A stretch of 20,735 nucleotides of DNA from SHLJ01 sp041618535 (lineage in GTDB: Bacteria > Bacteroidota > Bacteroidia > Flavobacteriales > Flavobacteriaceae), in assembly GCA_041618535.1 (NCBI GenBank), contig JBFKFP010000038.1, forward strand, positions 1 to 20,735, read 5' to 3'. Both the position numbers and the translations under genes were made by a program. Shown one piece after another: positions 14,222 through 20,735 of this stretch (its first letter is position 1; each line of letters starts with the position of its first letter). The notes below the pieces were generated by a model. It was given only the letters and a program-made list of their open reading frames with translations, was not told the DNA's origin and ran no database searches.

Positions 14222-15570
14222 GTTTGGACAGGTACACACATATCTATTTTATCGGGATAGGGGGAATTGGAATGAGCGCCCTGGCCCGATACTTTTCGCA
14301 TGAGGGTCGCCTTATTGCCGGATATGACCGTACCCCTTCAGAAATCACCCATAGGCTAATCGAATTGGGAATTTCAGTGCATTTTAAGGAGGCTATTGAA
14401 CAAATTGACAAGGACTATTTGGATCCTGATCACACCCTTGTAATCTATACACCGGCTGTTCCGGAATCACATTCAGAACTAGTTTATTTCAGGAATAACG
14501 GATTTAAAGTGGTAAAACGGGCGGATGTCCTGAGTGCGGTTACCGATAATTCGGTTTGCCTTGCTGTGGCCGGTACTCATGGAAAAACCACCACAACCAG
14601 TATCCTGGGCCATTTACTTGCTGAAACGGGTGAGGAGGTTACCGCTTTTATGGGGGGTATTTCCGAAAATTATCAATCCAATCTCATCTTAAAAGGAAGT
14701 AAGGTATTTGTTGTTGAAGCCGATGAATTCGACCGTTCATTTCTCAAGTTGAATCCTGACATGGCCTGTATTACTTCTATGGACGCCGATCACCTGGATA
14801 TTTATGGTGAAAAGGAGGAGCTCTTGAAGACCTTTAAGGCCTTCACAATGAAGATCAAGCCGGGAGGAAAGTTATTTTACAGCAGTCATCTGGATCTTGA
14901 AGGCATAAGTTGCGGTGTTGAAACCACTGCAGATTATCAAATACAAAATGTTAAAATAGAAAACGGGACCTATGTGTTCGATCTGTGCACACCGGATACC
15001 CGTATTAAAGATATTAGATTTAGCCTACCTGGTAGACATAATTTGTCGAATGCATTAATCGCCCTGGCAATGGCCATAGAATTTGGTTGCGCTCCGTATG
15101 GACTTGTCAGGGCATTAGCATCATATAGGGGGGTTAAAAGACGGTTCAGTTATCATATCAAATCTGATCATCTTGTTTTGATCGATGATTATGCGCATCA
15201 CCCCGAGGAGATAAATGCAGTGCATCATGCGGTAAGGGAAATGTTTCCGGATAAGGAAATTCTGGTGATCTTTCAACCACATCTGTTTAGCAGAACACGT
15301 GATTTCGTTGATGAGTTTGCCCAAAGTCTTAGCCGTTTTGACGAGGTTCTCCTCTTGGATATCTATCCTGCGAGGGAAGAGCCCATCCCGGGAGTGACAT
15401 CGGCCTGGCTTTTGGATAAGATTGAATTGAAAAATAAAAAGTTGGTCACAAAAGAAGAGATTATCGGGGAGTTGAGAAAAAGTGACGCCAGAGTTATCAT
15501 GACTCTTGGCGCGGGAGATATAGGAGAAGAAGTAGAAAAAATAAAACAGAATTTGAGCCTTGCGAGTTAA
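14218..15570 (+). CDS. murC: UDP-N-acetylmuramate--L-alanine ligase MurC
   Basis: Cytoplasmic ligase that starts peptide-stem synthesis by adding L-alanine to UDP-MurNAc. 450 residues. The N-terminal UDP-binding motif is GIGGIGMSALA (13-23) and the ATP loop is AGTHGKTTTT (118-127). The EADEFDRSF segment, the DADHLDIYG motif of the central domain, GRHN, the RRF/DDYAHHPEEI segment and the C-terminal LGAGDIGE follow, all characteristic of MurC and not of MurD or MurE. The ATG overlaps the murG TGA (ATGA), suggesting coupling. If murG translation really stops at codon 19, upstream ribosome flow into murC would fall. The 3' end overlaps the ftsQ start by 11 nt. Confidence 0.96.
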   Translation: MSLDRYTHIYFIGIGGIGMSALARYFSHEGRLIAGYDRTPSEITHRLIELGISVHFKEAIEQIDKDYLDPDHTLVIYTPAVPESHSELVYFRNNGFKVVKRADVLSAVTDNSVCLAVAGTHGKTTTTSILGHLLAETGEEVTAFMGGISENYQSNLILKGSKVFVVEADEFDRSFLKLNPDMACITSMDADHLDIYGEKEELLKTFKAFTMKIKPGGKLFYSSHLDLEGISCGVETTADYQIQNVKIENGTYVFDLCTPDTRIKDIRFSLPGRHNLSNALIALAMAIEFGCAPYGLVRALASYRGVKRRFSYHIKSDHLVLIDDYAHHPEEINAVHHAVREMFPDKEILVIFQPHLFSRTRDFVDEFAQSLSRFDEVLLLDIYPAREEPIPGVTSAWLLDKIELKNKKLVTKEEIIGELRKSDARVIMTLGAGDIGEEVEKIKQNLSLAS

Positions 15571-16279
15571 TTGGAATTACATAAAATTCTTCTTTTTATT
15601 AGGTTTCGTGGTATTTCTATTTGCCTTTTCGGCAGAGAAGAATAACCACCGGCCGATTAGTGAAATTGAGATCCATTTTACCGGAACCGAAAATCTGTTC
15701 ATCACTGAGACAGCCGTTAATAAATTGTTAATACAAAATGACCAGGGCATTTCGACCAAGCCTAAAGAAACTTTAGATTTGAATGGATTAGAAACCGCCC
15801 TGAGATCTAATCCCATGATCAAAACCGCCGAGGTGTATCTTACTGTAAATGGGGAAGTTATAGCTAATGTAGAGCAACGAGTACCCATTGCCAGAGTGAA
15901 TACGAATGCAGCATATTACATCGATGAAGACGGCGAGTTCATGCCGTTATCTGATAATCATTCCGCACGAGTTCCGCTGGTTACAGGACAAGTTTATAAA
16001 AACGACCTCAAAGACATTTACAGATTAGCTAAAAAGATCCGTTCCGACGAATTTTTAAGAACCCATGTTGTAGAGATTATTCAACATGAGGATAAAACTA
16101 TGACAATGTTAACCCGTACACTCGATCTCAGGATTGATTTGGGTAGAGTAGACCGATTGGATGCCAAGGTGAGAAACTTTAAGGCGTTTTATCAAAAGGC
16201 TAAGAAAGACGGTAAACTTAATTCATATAAGGCCGTCAATTTACAATTTGACAACCAGGTTGTGTGCACTAAAAAGTAG
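15560..16279 (+). CDS. ftsQ: Cell division protein FtsQ
   Basis: Bitopic divisome protein of 239 residues that connects FtsL and its partners to the rest of the division machinery. Short cytoplasmic tail (RVNWNYIK), one transmembrane helix at about 9-24 (FFFLLGFVVFLFAFSA), then a POTRA-like domain from about residue 34 (ISEIEIHFTGTENLFITE) and a beta-rich C-terminal domain. Overall conservation is low and the call relies on topology plus its place between murC and ftsA. The start is TTG at 15560. An in-frame TGA at 15554-15556 rules out anything upstream, and no ATG or GTG occurs before the transmembrane helix. It overlaps murC by 11 nt and is followed by ftsA after 3 nt. Confidence 0.9.
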   Translation: MRVNWNYIKFFFLLGFVVFLFAFSAEKNNHRPISEIEIHFTGTENLFITETAVNKLLIQNDQGISTKPKETLDLNGLETALRSNPMIKTAEVYLTVNGEVIANVEQRVPIARVNTNAAYYIDEDGEFMPLSDNHSARVPLVTGQVYKNDLKDIYRLAKKIRSDEFLRTHVVEIIQHEDKTMTMLTRTLDLRIDLGRVDRLDAKVRNFKAFYQKAKKDGKLNSYKAVNLQFDNQVVCTKK

Positions 16280-16282
16280 AAA

Positions 16283-17620
16283 ATGGAAAAACAGCAATAT
16301 GCCGTTGGCTTAGATATAGGGACCACAAAGATCGTGGCGATGATCGGGCGTAAAAACGACTACGGGAAGATAGAGATCCTGGGAATCGGGCGTACGAAAA
16401 GCCTTGGGGTTCACAGGGGGGTGGTTAACAACATCACCCAAACTATTCAGTCTATTCAACTGGCCGTGCAGCAAGCCGAATCGGCGGCGGGCTTTAAGAT
16501 AGAGGAGGTGACTGTCGGGATCGCCGGGCAGCATATCAGGAGCCTTCAGCACAGCGACTACATCACTCGGCCTAATTCTGAACTTGTCATTGACGAAGAT
16601 GACATAGAGCGGTTGATCAACCAGGTACACAAGCTGGTCATGCTTCCAGGTGAGGAAATCATTCATGTACTTCCACAGGAATTCAAGGTTGACGGTCAGG
16701 GAGAGATAAAGGAACCTGTCGGGATGTATGGCGGCCGTCTGGAAGCGAATTTCCATGTTGTTGTTGGCCAGGTGTCTTCCATACGAAATATAGGACGATG
16801 CGTAAAAAGTGCAGGTCTTGAACTTGAAGGAATTACCCTGGAACCCCTGGCTTCGGCGATGGCTGTACTTAGCCAGGAGGAGAAGGAAGCAGGTGTTGCA
16901 CTCATCGATATAGGAGGTGGTACCACAGACCTCGCAATTTTCAAGGATGGTATCATCAGGCACACGGCCGTGATCCCTTTTGGAGGAAATGTGATCACAG
17001 AAGACATCAAGGAAGGGTGTTCAATAATCGAGAAACAAGCAGAGCTCCTCAAGATAAAATTCGGATCGGCCTGGCCCGGCGAGAACAAGGAGAATGAAAT
17101 TGTATCAATCCCCGGATTAAGGGGACGTGAGCCGAAAGAGATCACCCTCAAGAATCTTTCCAAAATCATACATGCCCGGGTGGTTGAGATCATTGAACAG
17201 GTTTATGTCGAAATCAAGAATTACGGACACGAGGAACAAAAGAAGAAATTAATAGCCGGAATTGTACTAACCGGAGGTGGAAGCCAGCTAAAACATCTCA
17301 AACAGCTTGTTGAATATATCACCGGAATGGATACCCGTGTTGGTTATCCCAATGAGCATTTGGCCGGTGACAGTGATGACGAGGTAACCAGTCCGCTTTA
17401 CGCAACTGCGGTCGGACTGGTTATGGAAGGAATCAGGCATTCTGAGAAAAGAAGAATCGAGATTGAAGAGGAAGAAATGGATCCATTTTCAAATTCTGTC
17501 GATTCGGAAGCAGAGCAAATGCAGCAGGAAACCATCGCTGAACGCAAAACCAAGGAACGAAAGTCCTTCCTGGAAAAATTAACAGAGCGAGTAAAAGACT
17601 TTTTAGATAATGCGGAATAA
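16283..17620 (+). CDS. ftsA: Cell division protein FtsA
   Basis: Actin-like ATPase that anchors the FtsZ ring to the membrane and recruits later division proteins. 445 residues. The phosphate-1 motif is GLDIGTTKIVAMIG (9-22). The 1C subdomain is at about 85-165. The phosphate-2 motif is LIDIGGGTTDLAIF (207-220) and the adenosine motif GIVLTGGGSQL (326-336). The last 20 or so residues (KSFLEKLTERVKDFL) form an amphipathic helix of the kind FtsA uses to bind the membrane. Before it lies an acidic, glutamine-rich linker. Starts at ATG 16283, 3 nt after ftsQ. A 44-bp spacer separates it from ftsZ, the longest gap within the operon. Confidence 0.96.
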   Translation: MEKQQYAVGLDIGTTKIVAMIGRKNDYGKIEILGIGRTKSLGVHRGVVNNITQTIQSIQLAVQQAESAAGFKIEEVTVGIAGQHIRSLQHSDYITRPNSELVIDEDDIERLINQVHKLVMLPGEEIIHVLPQEFKVDGQGEIKEPVGMYGGRLEANFHVVVGQVSSIRNIGRCVKSAGLELEGITLEPLASAMAVLSQEEKEAGVALIDIGGGTTDLAIFKDGIIRHTAVIPFGGNVITEDIKEGCSIIEKQAELLKIKFGSAWPGENKENEIVSIPGLRGREPKEITLKNLSKIIHARVVEIIEQVYVEIKNYGHEEQKKKLIAGIVLTGGGSQLKHLKQLVEYITGMDTRVGYPNEHLAGDSDDEVTSPLYATAVGLVMEGIRHSEKRRIEIEEEEMDPFSNSVDSEAEQMQQETIAERKTKERKSFLEKLTERVKDFLDNAE

Positions 17621-17664
17621 AACTAACTCAATAATATTGATCAAATCCCTTAAAACCTATTTAT

Positions 17665-19557
17665 ATGAGCAATTCTAACGACATCGGTAATATAACTTTT
17701 GACCTGCCTAAGAACCAATCGAATGTGATAAAGGTCATAGGTGTAGGCGGTGGTGGCAGTAACGCCATCAACTATATGTTTCAACAGGGCATTAAAGGTG
17801 TCGATTTCGTCATCTGCAATACCGATTCCCAGGCCCTGAACAGCAGTGGTATACCCAACAAGATTCAGCTTGGGGTTAACCTGACTGAAGGACTGGGCGC
17901 CGGAGCAAATCCTGAGGTTGGTGAACAGGCTGCACTAGAGAGCCTAGAGGAAATCCGGGATATGCTTGAAGTACAAACCAAAATGGTTTTTATAACCGCC
18001 GGAATGGGTGGAGGTACCGGAACAGGTGCTGCCCCTATCATTGCAAAAATGGCTAAAGAGATGGGTATTCTTACAGTTGGAATTGTTACTATGCCGTTTC
18101 TTTTTGAAGGAAAACTACGGAACCAGCAGGCTCAAAAAGGAATTGAAAACTTAAGAAATCATGTTGACTCGCTCATAGTCATCAATAATAACAAGCTCAG
18201 GGAGGTTTACGGAAATCTTGGATTTAAAGCAGGATTCTCCAAGGCTGATGAGGCACTTTCCACCGCGGCAAGGGGAATTGCCGAGGTTATTACTCACCAT
18301 TATACTCAAAACATCGATTTAAGGGATGCTAAAACGGTACTGAGCAATAGTGGAACTGCTATCATGGGATCAGCTTCGGCAACTGGCAACAACCGGGCCC
18401 AGGAAGCAATTATGAAGGCCCTTGACTCACCACTATTGAATGATAACAAGATAACCGGTGCCAAGAATGTATTATTACTTATTGTCTCGGGATCTCAGGA
18501 GATCACCATTGACGAGATTGGAGAGATAAATGACCACATTCAGTCGGAGGCCGGTCATGGAGCGAATATCATCATGGGTGTGGGTGAGGATATAAATCTT
18601 GGAGAAGCGATTGCTGTTACTATTATTGCCACCGGATTTAATATCGACCAGCAATATGATATAACAAATTCAGAGGCCAAACGGGTGGTACATGCACTTG
18701 AGGATGACCAGATCATGGAAAAGGATCTCTCAGACCGGGAGCCGGCTATAATAACACCGGATATTGTTCTTGAACAGAAAGAAGATCGCATCGTCCATAA
18801 GTTGGAGGAAGAACCTGAAGTGGATCTTATTCCTACAACTCATATGATCAGGAATTTAAATGTGATCTATGAGGAAGTTAAATCGCCGGAAGAAACACAT
18901 GATTTTATTATCTCGGATGATCAAGAGGAAAAAAATCATGACAACAGCATTGAATCCGAGATTCAAGAGCAAACCATCCTCACCTTTGATCTTCCATTAA
19001 CCCAACCTGAAATCGAGGTGGAGGAACCGGAAGGAACTGAGACGGTTGTTTTTGAACTGGATGATGATGATATCAGGGATATTGCTGTAAATGACTATAT
19101 CGAATTGATTACGGTTACAGAGGCTAATGAGGAAGGTGAAATGCGCTATGCGCTCGATGACCATATTGTTTCAGAAAAAACCGGGGACAAATACGAAAAT
19201 AGCGAGACAGGTTCACTAGTTGAAGAAGAGGTGGTTTTCGAGAAGAAAGTGGTTGAGACCATGCCAGATGAGGAACCTGTTGAAGACCTTGACCCGATAA
19301 ACAGCCCGATTTCAGAACTACTTAAGGCCAGAGCCAATGAGAGAAGGAAGAAGATGAAGGAGTTCAATTATAAATTCAACAATGCAAAAATTGATGATAT
19401 GGAGAAAGAGCCTGCTTACAAACGACAAGGCGTTGACCTTGACGAGGTTCAGCACTCATCCGAAAACAACGCGTCCCGATTATCTGTTGAACTAGACGAC
19501 AATGATGATGTCCAATTACGAAGTAACAATTCTTTTTTACACGACAACGTAGATTAA
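17665..19557 (+). CDS. ftsZ: Cell division GTPase FtsZ, with a long acidic C-terminal linker
   Basis: Tubulin-like GTPase that forms the cytokinetic ring. 630 residues compared with about 380 in E. coli. The GTPase domain (about 20-330) shows GVGGGGSNAINYM (26-38), the tubulin signature GGGTGTGAAP (115-124) and the T7 loop NIDLRDAKTV (216-225) with the catalytic aspartates D218 and D221. From about 335 to 605 comes a low-complexity linker rich in Glu and Asp, which is common in Bacteroidota but long. It ends with a C-terminal peptide (VQLRSNNSFLHDNVD) that is presumably the FtsA-binding tail. The ATG at 17665 gives the expected N-terminus. A TAATATTG at 17632-17639 could be a weak internal -7 element. 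A hairpin terminator follows 36 nt after the stop. Confidence 0.97.
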   Translation: MSNSNDIGNITFDLPKNQSNVIKVIGVGGGGSNAINYMFQQGIKGVDFVICNTDSQALNSSGIPNKIQLGVNLTEGLGAGANPEVGEQAALESLEEIRDMLEVQTKMVFITAGMGGGTGTGAAPIIAKMAKEMGILTVGIVTMPFLFEGKLRNQQAQKGIENLRNHVDSLIVINNNKLREVYGNLGFKAGFSKADEALSTAARGIAEVITHHYTQNIDLRDAKTVLSNSGTAIMGSASATGNNRAQEAIMKALDSPLLNDNKITGAKNVLLLIVSGSQEITIDEIGEINDHIQSEAGHGANIIMGVGEDINLGEAIAVTIIATGFNIDQQYDITNSEAKRVVHALEDDQIMEKDLSDREPAIITPDIVLEQKEDRIVHKLEEEPEVDLIPTTHMIRNLNVIYEEVKSPEETHDFIISDDQEEKNHDNSIESEIQEQTILTFDLPLTQPEIEVEEPEGTETVVFELDDDDIRDIAVNDYIELITVTEANEEGEMRYALDDHIVSEKTGDKYENSETGSLVEEEVVFEKKVVETMPDEEPVEDLDPINSPISELLKARANERRKKMKEFNYKFNNAKIDDMEKEPAYKRQGVDLDEVQHSSENNASRLSVELDDNDDVQLRSNNSFLHDNVD

Positions 19558-19593
19558 TAGCAAGTCAAGTTTTAGTGTCTTACACTTCGTGCA

Positions 19594-19635
19594 AAACCCG
19601 GAAATTTTCCCTCATAATTTTCGGGTTTCTTTTAT
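19594..19635 (+). terminator. Intrinsic terminator after ftsZ (end of dcw operon)
   Basis: AAACCCG (19594-19600) pairs with CGGGTTT (19622-19628). Three more A-T pairs extend the stem after one bulged G. The hairpin is followed by the T-rich CTTTTATT. It sits between ftsZ and the promoter of yqeY. A small extra hairpin, AGTGT-CTT-ACACT, lies just before it (19574-19586). Confidence 0.65.
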
Positions 19636-19643
19636 TATCTTCG
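19636..19643 (+). promoter_or_regulatory. -7 element for yqeY
   Basis: TATCTTCG is a frequent variant of the Bacteroidota -7 element TAnnTTTG. It lies 26 nt upstream of the yqeY ATG and directly after the ftsZ terminator, so yqeY probably has its own promoter. Confidence 0.5.
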
Positions 19644-19668
19644 CAGGGTTAAACAAGAATAAGTTGTC

Positions 19669-20118
19669 ATGAGTTTACAGGACGATGTGATGCAGGCCAT
19701 AAAGGTGGCGATGAAGGCAAAAGATCAAACTTCCCTGACTGCTTTGAGAGCAGTAAAATCTGCGATTTTACTTGCTCAGACAGCCGGTGCGAACCATGAT
19801 CTTAACGAGGAGCAGGAAATGAAGATCCTCCAGAAGCTGGTCAAGCAAAGAAAGGACAGCGCTGCTATTTATCAGGAACAGGGCAGGACCGACCTGGCTG
19901 AACCTGAACTGGCGGAAGCGGAGATTATCAGCCAGTTTTTACCGGAAGCGTTGTCGGAGGAGGAGATCGAAAAAATTGTGGTTATGACAATTGATAAGGT
20001 TGGTGCCGAGGGCATGAAAGACATGGGGAAAGTGATGGGCATGGTCACAAAAGAATTGGCTGGCCAGGCCGACGGGAAGACAATCTCTAATATAGTAAGG
20101 CAAAAACTATCGTCATAA
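19669..20118 (+). CDS. GatB/YqeY domain-containing protein
   Basis: Cytoplasmic protein of 149 residues, the typical length of the YqeY family, which resembles the tRNA-binding tail domain of GatB. N-terminal helical part: SLQDDVMQAIKVAMKAKD, then LTALRAVKSAILLAQ (24-38) and ILQKLVKQRKDSAAIYQEQGR (54-74). C-terminal part: EAEIISQFLPEALSEEEIE, then a lysine/methionine-rich MGKVMGMVTKEL and DGKTISNIVRQKL. The biochemical role is not established; a link to tRNA or amidotransferase function is inferred from the domain. In flavobacteria the gene often follows ftsZ, as here. It has its own promoter. A 7-bp inverted repeat (ATTCTTC/GAAGAAT) begins at the base after its stop codon. Confidence 0.93.
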   Translation: MSLQDDVMQAIKVAMKAKDQTSLTALRAVKSAILLAQTAGANHDLNEEQEMKILQKLVKQRKDSAAIYQEQGRTDLAEPELAEAEIISQFLPEALSEEEIEKIVVMTIDKVGAEGMKDMGKVMGMVTKELAGQADGKTISNIVRQKLSS

Positions 20119-20145
20119 ATTCTTCTGGGGTAAATCCTGAAGAAT
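20119..20145 (+). repeat. Inverted repeat directly after yqeY
   Basis: ATTCTTC (20119-20125) is perfectly complementary to GAAGAAT (20139-20145), with two further GG/CC pairs possible inside the loop. There is no T-run after it, so it is a weak terminator candidate at best. Bases 20137-20149 also resemble the end of the GIY-YIG coding sequence, so it may be partly a relic of that module. Confidence 0.45.
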
Positions 20146-20166
20146 ACAAAATATTAGGCCGCGTAG

Positions 20167-20188
20167 CCGCCTGGAAGGTCGGCCAGGG
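20167..20188 (+). repeat. 22-nt insert in the tRNA fragment, CCTGG/CCAGG hairpin
   Basis: This stretch is absent from the intact tRNA and splits the fragment after tRNA base 10. CCTGG and CCAGG within it can pair around an 8-nt loop. Its start resembles the CGGCTGGAAGG in the GIY-YIG coding region (20459-20467 area), so it could be either a palindromic mini-insert or a scrap of nuclease sequence. Confidence 0.5.
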
Positions 20189-20200
20189 TTCAACTGGATA

Positions 20201-20232
20201 CCCGCCCGTACCGAACGATACGTTCGGGCGGG
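20201..20232 (+). repeat. 32-nt GC-rich palindromic insert in the tRNA fragment
   Basis: The insert begins CCCGCCCG and ends CGGGCGGG. The inner part CCGAACG-ATA-CGTTCGG is a perfect 7-bp stem with a 3-nt loop, and CCCGC/GCGGG extends it with a 5-nt one-sided bulge. It interrupts the tRNA fragment exactly between two blocks that are contiguous in the intact tRNA. This strongly suggests a short palindromic repeat that inserts into non-coding DNA. Confidence 0.75.
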
Positions 20233-20233
20233 G

Positions 20234-20253
20234 AATATCAGATTGATGAAATT
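20234..20253 (+). repeat. Second copy of the 20-bp repeat at 3989-4008
   Basis: AATATCAGATTGATGAAATT spans the junction between the tRNA fragment (first 11 bases) and the leader of the GIY-YIG gene (last 9 bases). The same 20 bases occur at 3989-4008, about 16 kb away. Confidence 0.6.
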
Positions 20254-20255
20254 GA

Positions 20256-20513
20256 ATGTTTGAGGTCTATATTTTACATAGTGAAAAGTTCAATCGGTAT
20301 TATGTTGGAATGACTGAGAATTTAGACTTTCGCATTGGCCAACATAACTCCGGAAAAGTTAAATCGACCAAAAGTTATTTACCTTGGATTCTGGTTCATA
20401 CCGAACAATTTGAAACTAGACCAGGTGCGAGAGAAAGAGAAAAATATTTGAAGTCAGCGGCTGGAAGGCGCTGGAGAAGAAATAATATTAGGCCGCGTAG
20501 TTCAACTGGATAG
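20256..20513 (+). CDS. GIY-YIG domain nuclease whose 3' end lies inside a tRNA gene
   Basis: Small single-domain GIY-YIG nuclease, 85 residues, of the UvrC N-terminal-like type. The motif reads VYI (4-6) and YVG (16-18), with catalytic-type Y5, Y16, R26, H30 and a glutamate in EREKYLK (about E62), so it looks active. It is followed by the family block KSAAGRRWRRNN (66-77). The last seven residues (RPRSSTG) and the TAG stop at 20511-20513 are encoded by the first 23 nt of tRNA-Arg. Upstream, a broken copy of the same tRNA half precedes the ATG by 11 nt. No promoter was recognised. The arrangement suggests a tRNA-associated mobile gene, like a homing endonuclease, that keeps its target intact by carrying the tRNA 5' part. 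The function is inferred; the fold is clear. Confidence 0.85.
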   Translation: MFEVYILHSEKFNRYYVGMTENLDFRIGQHNSGKVKSTKSYLPWILVHTEQFETRPGAREREKYLKSAAGRRWRRNNIRPRSSTG

Positions 20514-20564
20514 AATATCAGATTTCGGCTCTGAGGGTTGAGGGTTCGAATCCTTCCGCGGTCA
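20491..20564 (+). tRNA. tRNA-Arg (anticodon UCG)
   Basis: A full cloverleaf can be drawn over 74 nt. Acceptor stem GGCCGCG/CGCGGTC (one G-T pair), D arm GTTC/GAAT with a 9-nt loop, anticodon stem TCAGA/TCTGA perfectly paired with loop TTTCGGC (anticodon TCG), variable region GGGTT, T arm GAGGG-TTCGAAT-CCTTC, discriminator A. CCA is not encoded. C35 fits arginine identity. The first 23 nt overlap the end of the GIY-YIG gene. A terminator follows 10 nt later. Confidence 0.95.
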
Positions 20565-20573
20565 CTACAAGCG

Positions 20574-20603
20574 AAAAGCCTGCATTAATGATGCAGGTTT
20601 TTT
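20574..20603 (+). terminator. Intrinsic terminator after tRNA-Arg
   Basis: AAAAGCCTGCAT (20574-20585) pairs with ATGCAGGTTTTT (20591-20602): a 7-bp perfect GC-containing core, one G-T pair and four A-T pairs around the loop TAATG. The stem runs into a run of six T. Confidence 0.85.
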
Positions 20604-20650
20604 CGTTTTCAGAAAAATCCAAGCTTGCTTGAGATTTTGAAAGAAAATGA

Positions 20651-20680
20651 AAAAAGCATGGCCCAGCCATGCAGCTTTTT
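20651..20680 (-). terminator. Second terminator, probably for a minus-strand gene beyond the right edge
   Basis: GCATGG (20656-20661) pairs with CCATGC (20667-20672), flanked by an A-run on the left and a T-run on the right. Read on the minus strand it is followed directly by TTTTTT, which is the better orientation; it may work in both. It implies a convergent minus-strand gene ending near 20700. Two short open frames to stops at 20700 and 20707 exist there, but neither can be identified. Confidence 0.6.
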
Positions 20681-20735
20681 ATTTGCAAAGGGGAGTGTTT
20701 TAAGGATCACGAAGTAATCCTTTCTCCAAGCTTGC

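Larger units (their letters stand above)
20150..20244 (+). pseudogene. Broken 5' half of tRNA-Arg, interrupted by two inserts
   Basis: Three blocks match the intact tRNA downstream, in order and without mismatch: AATATTAGGCCGCGTAG (20150-20166; same at 20484-20500), TTCAACTGGATA (20189-20200; same at 20501-20512) and GAATATCAGATT (20233-20244; same at 20513-20524). Together they cover the tRNA from its first base to U33, the base before the anticodon, plus 7 bases upstream of the tRNA. They are separated by inserts of 22 nt and 32 nt. The 22 bases ending in AATATTAGG (20137-20158) match the corresponding stretch before the intact tRNA (20471-20492) at 18 positions, so the duplication may start a little earlier. 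Confidence 0.85.

Noticed and set aside
16310..16963. 217-codon open frame on the minus strand
   Set aside because: It is antisense to ftsA, whose motifs fill the plus strand here; the product has no recognisable family and an unlikely composition.
16696..17193. 165-codon minus-strand open frame rich in Ser, Pro and Ile
   Set aside because: Shadow of ftsA; composition is what the complement of a coding strand gives.
1..20735. CRISPR arrays, insertion sequences, prophage genes
   Set aside because: No spaced direct repeats, transposase or phage-type genes were seen; the only mobile-like module is at 20150-20564.

Overview
The window is a chromosomal segment of a Bacteroidota bacterium, most likely a member of the Flavobacteriia. 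Four signs support this. The promoter -7 elements have the TAnnTTTG form, and Shine-Dalgarno sequences are mostly absent. The division and cell wall (dcw) cluster lacks murF and ddl. MraY carries an extra loop, and FtsZ has a long acidic linker. The MurE DNPR motif indicates a meso-diaminopimelate peptidoglycan.

Layout. (1) 1-689, minus strand: the 5' part of an MlaE-type lipid transport permease that runs off the left edge. (2) 798-2498, plus: an exported PafA-like alkaline phosphatase with every catalytic residue visible. It converges with (3) 2495-3867, minus: an alpha/beta hydrolase followed by the ribosome-assembly GTPase EngB/YsxC. (4) 3868-4214: an intergenic region with a minus promoter, a 20-bp repeat shared with the right end of the window, a T7-promoter-like stretch, and the dcw promoter with three perfect 10-bp tandem repeats that look like the MraZ operator. 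(5) 4215-19557, plus: the dcw operon mraZ-rsmH-ftsL-ftsI-murE-mraY-murD-ftsW-murG-murC-ftsQ-ftsA-ftsZ, tightly packed with many 1-11 nt overlaps, ending in a hairpin terminator. (6) 19669-20118: a yqeY gene with its own promoter. (7) 20119-20735: a small module made of a broken 5' half of a tRNA gene carrying two GC-rich inserts, a GIY-YIG nuclease gene, and an intact tRNA-Arg(UCG), followed by two terminators.

The dcw genes work as one pathway. MurE, MurD and MurC build the UDP-MurNAc-peptide, MraY and MurG make lipid I and lipid II, and FtsW with FtsI polymerise and cross-link septal peptidoglycan. FtsL and FtsQ link the synthase to the divisome, and FtsA anchors the FtsZ ring. RsmH modifies 16S rRNA and MraZ regulates the operon.

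The most unusual points follow. (a) murG has an in-frame TAA at codon 19, exactly where the conserved GGTGGHI(Y/F)P motif needs an aromatic residue. This would disable an essential gene unless it is a sequence error or is read through. (b) The GIY-YIG gene ends inside the tRNA gene, whose first 23 nt encode its last seven residues and stop. Upstream lies a second copy of the tRNA 5' half, ending at U33 just before the anticodon. This looks like a small tRNA-targeting mobile module. (c) Five of thirteen dcw genes appear to start with TTG, and the ftsI start region suggests a one-base frame change.
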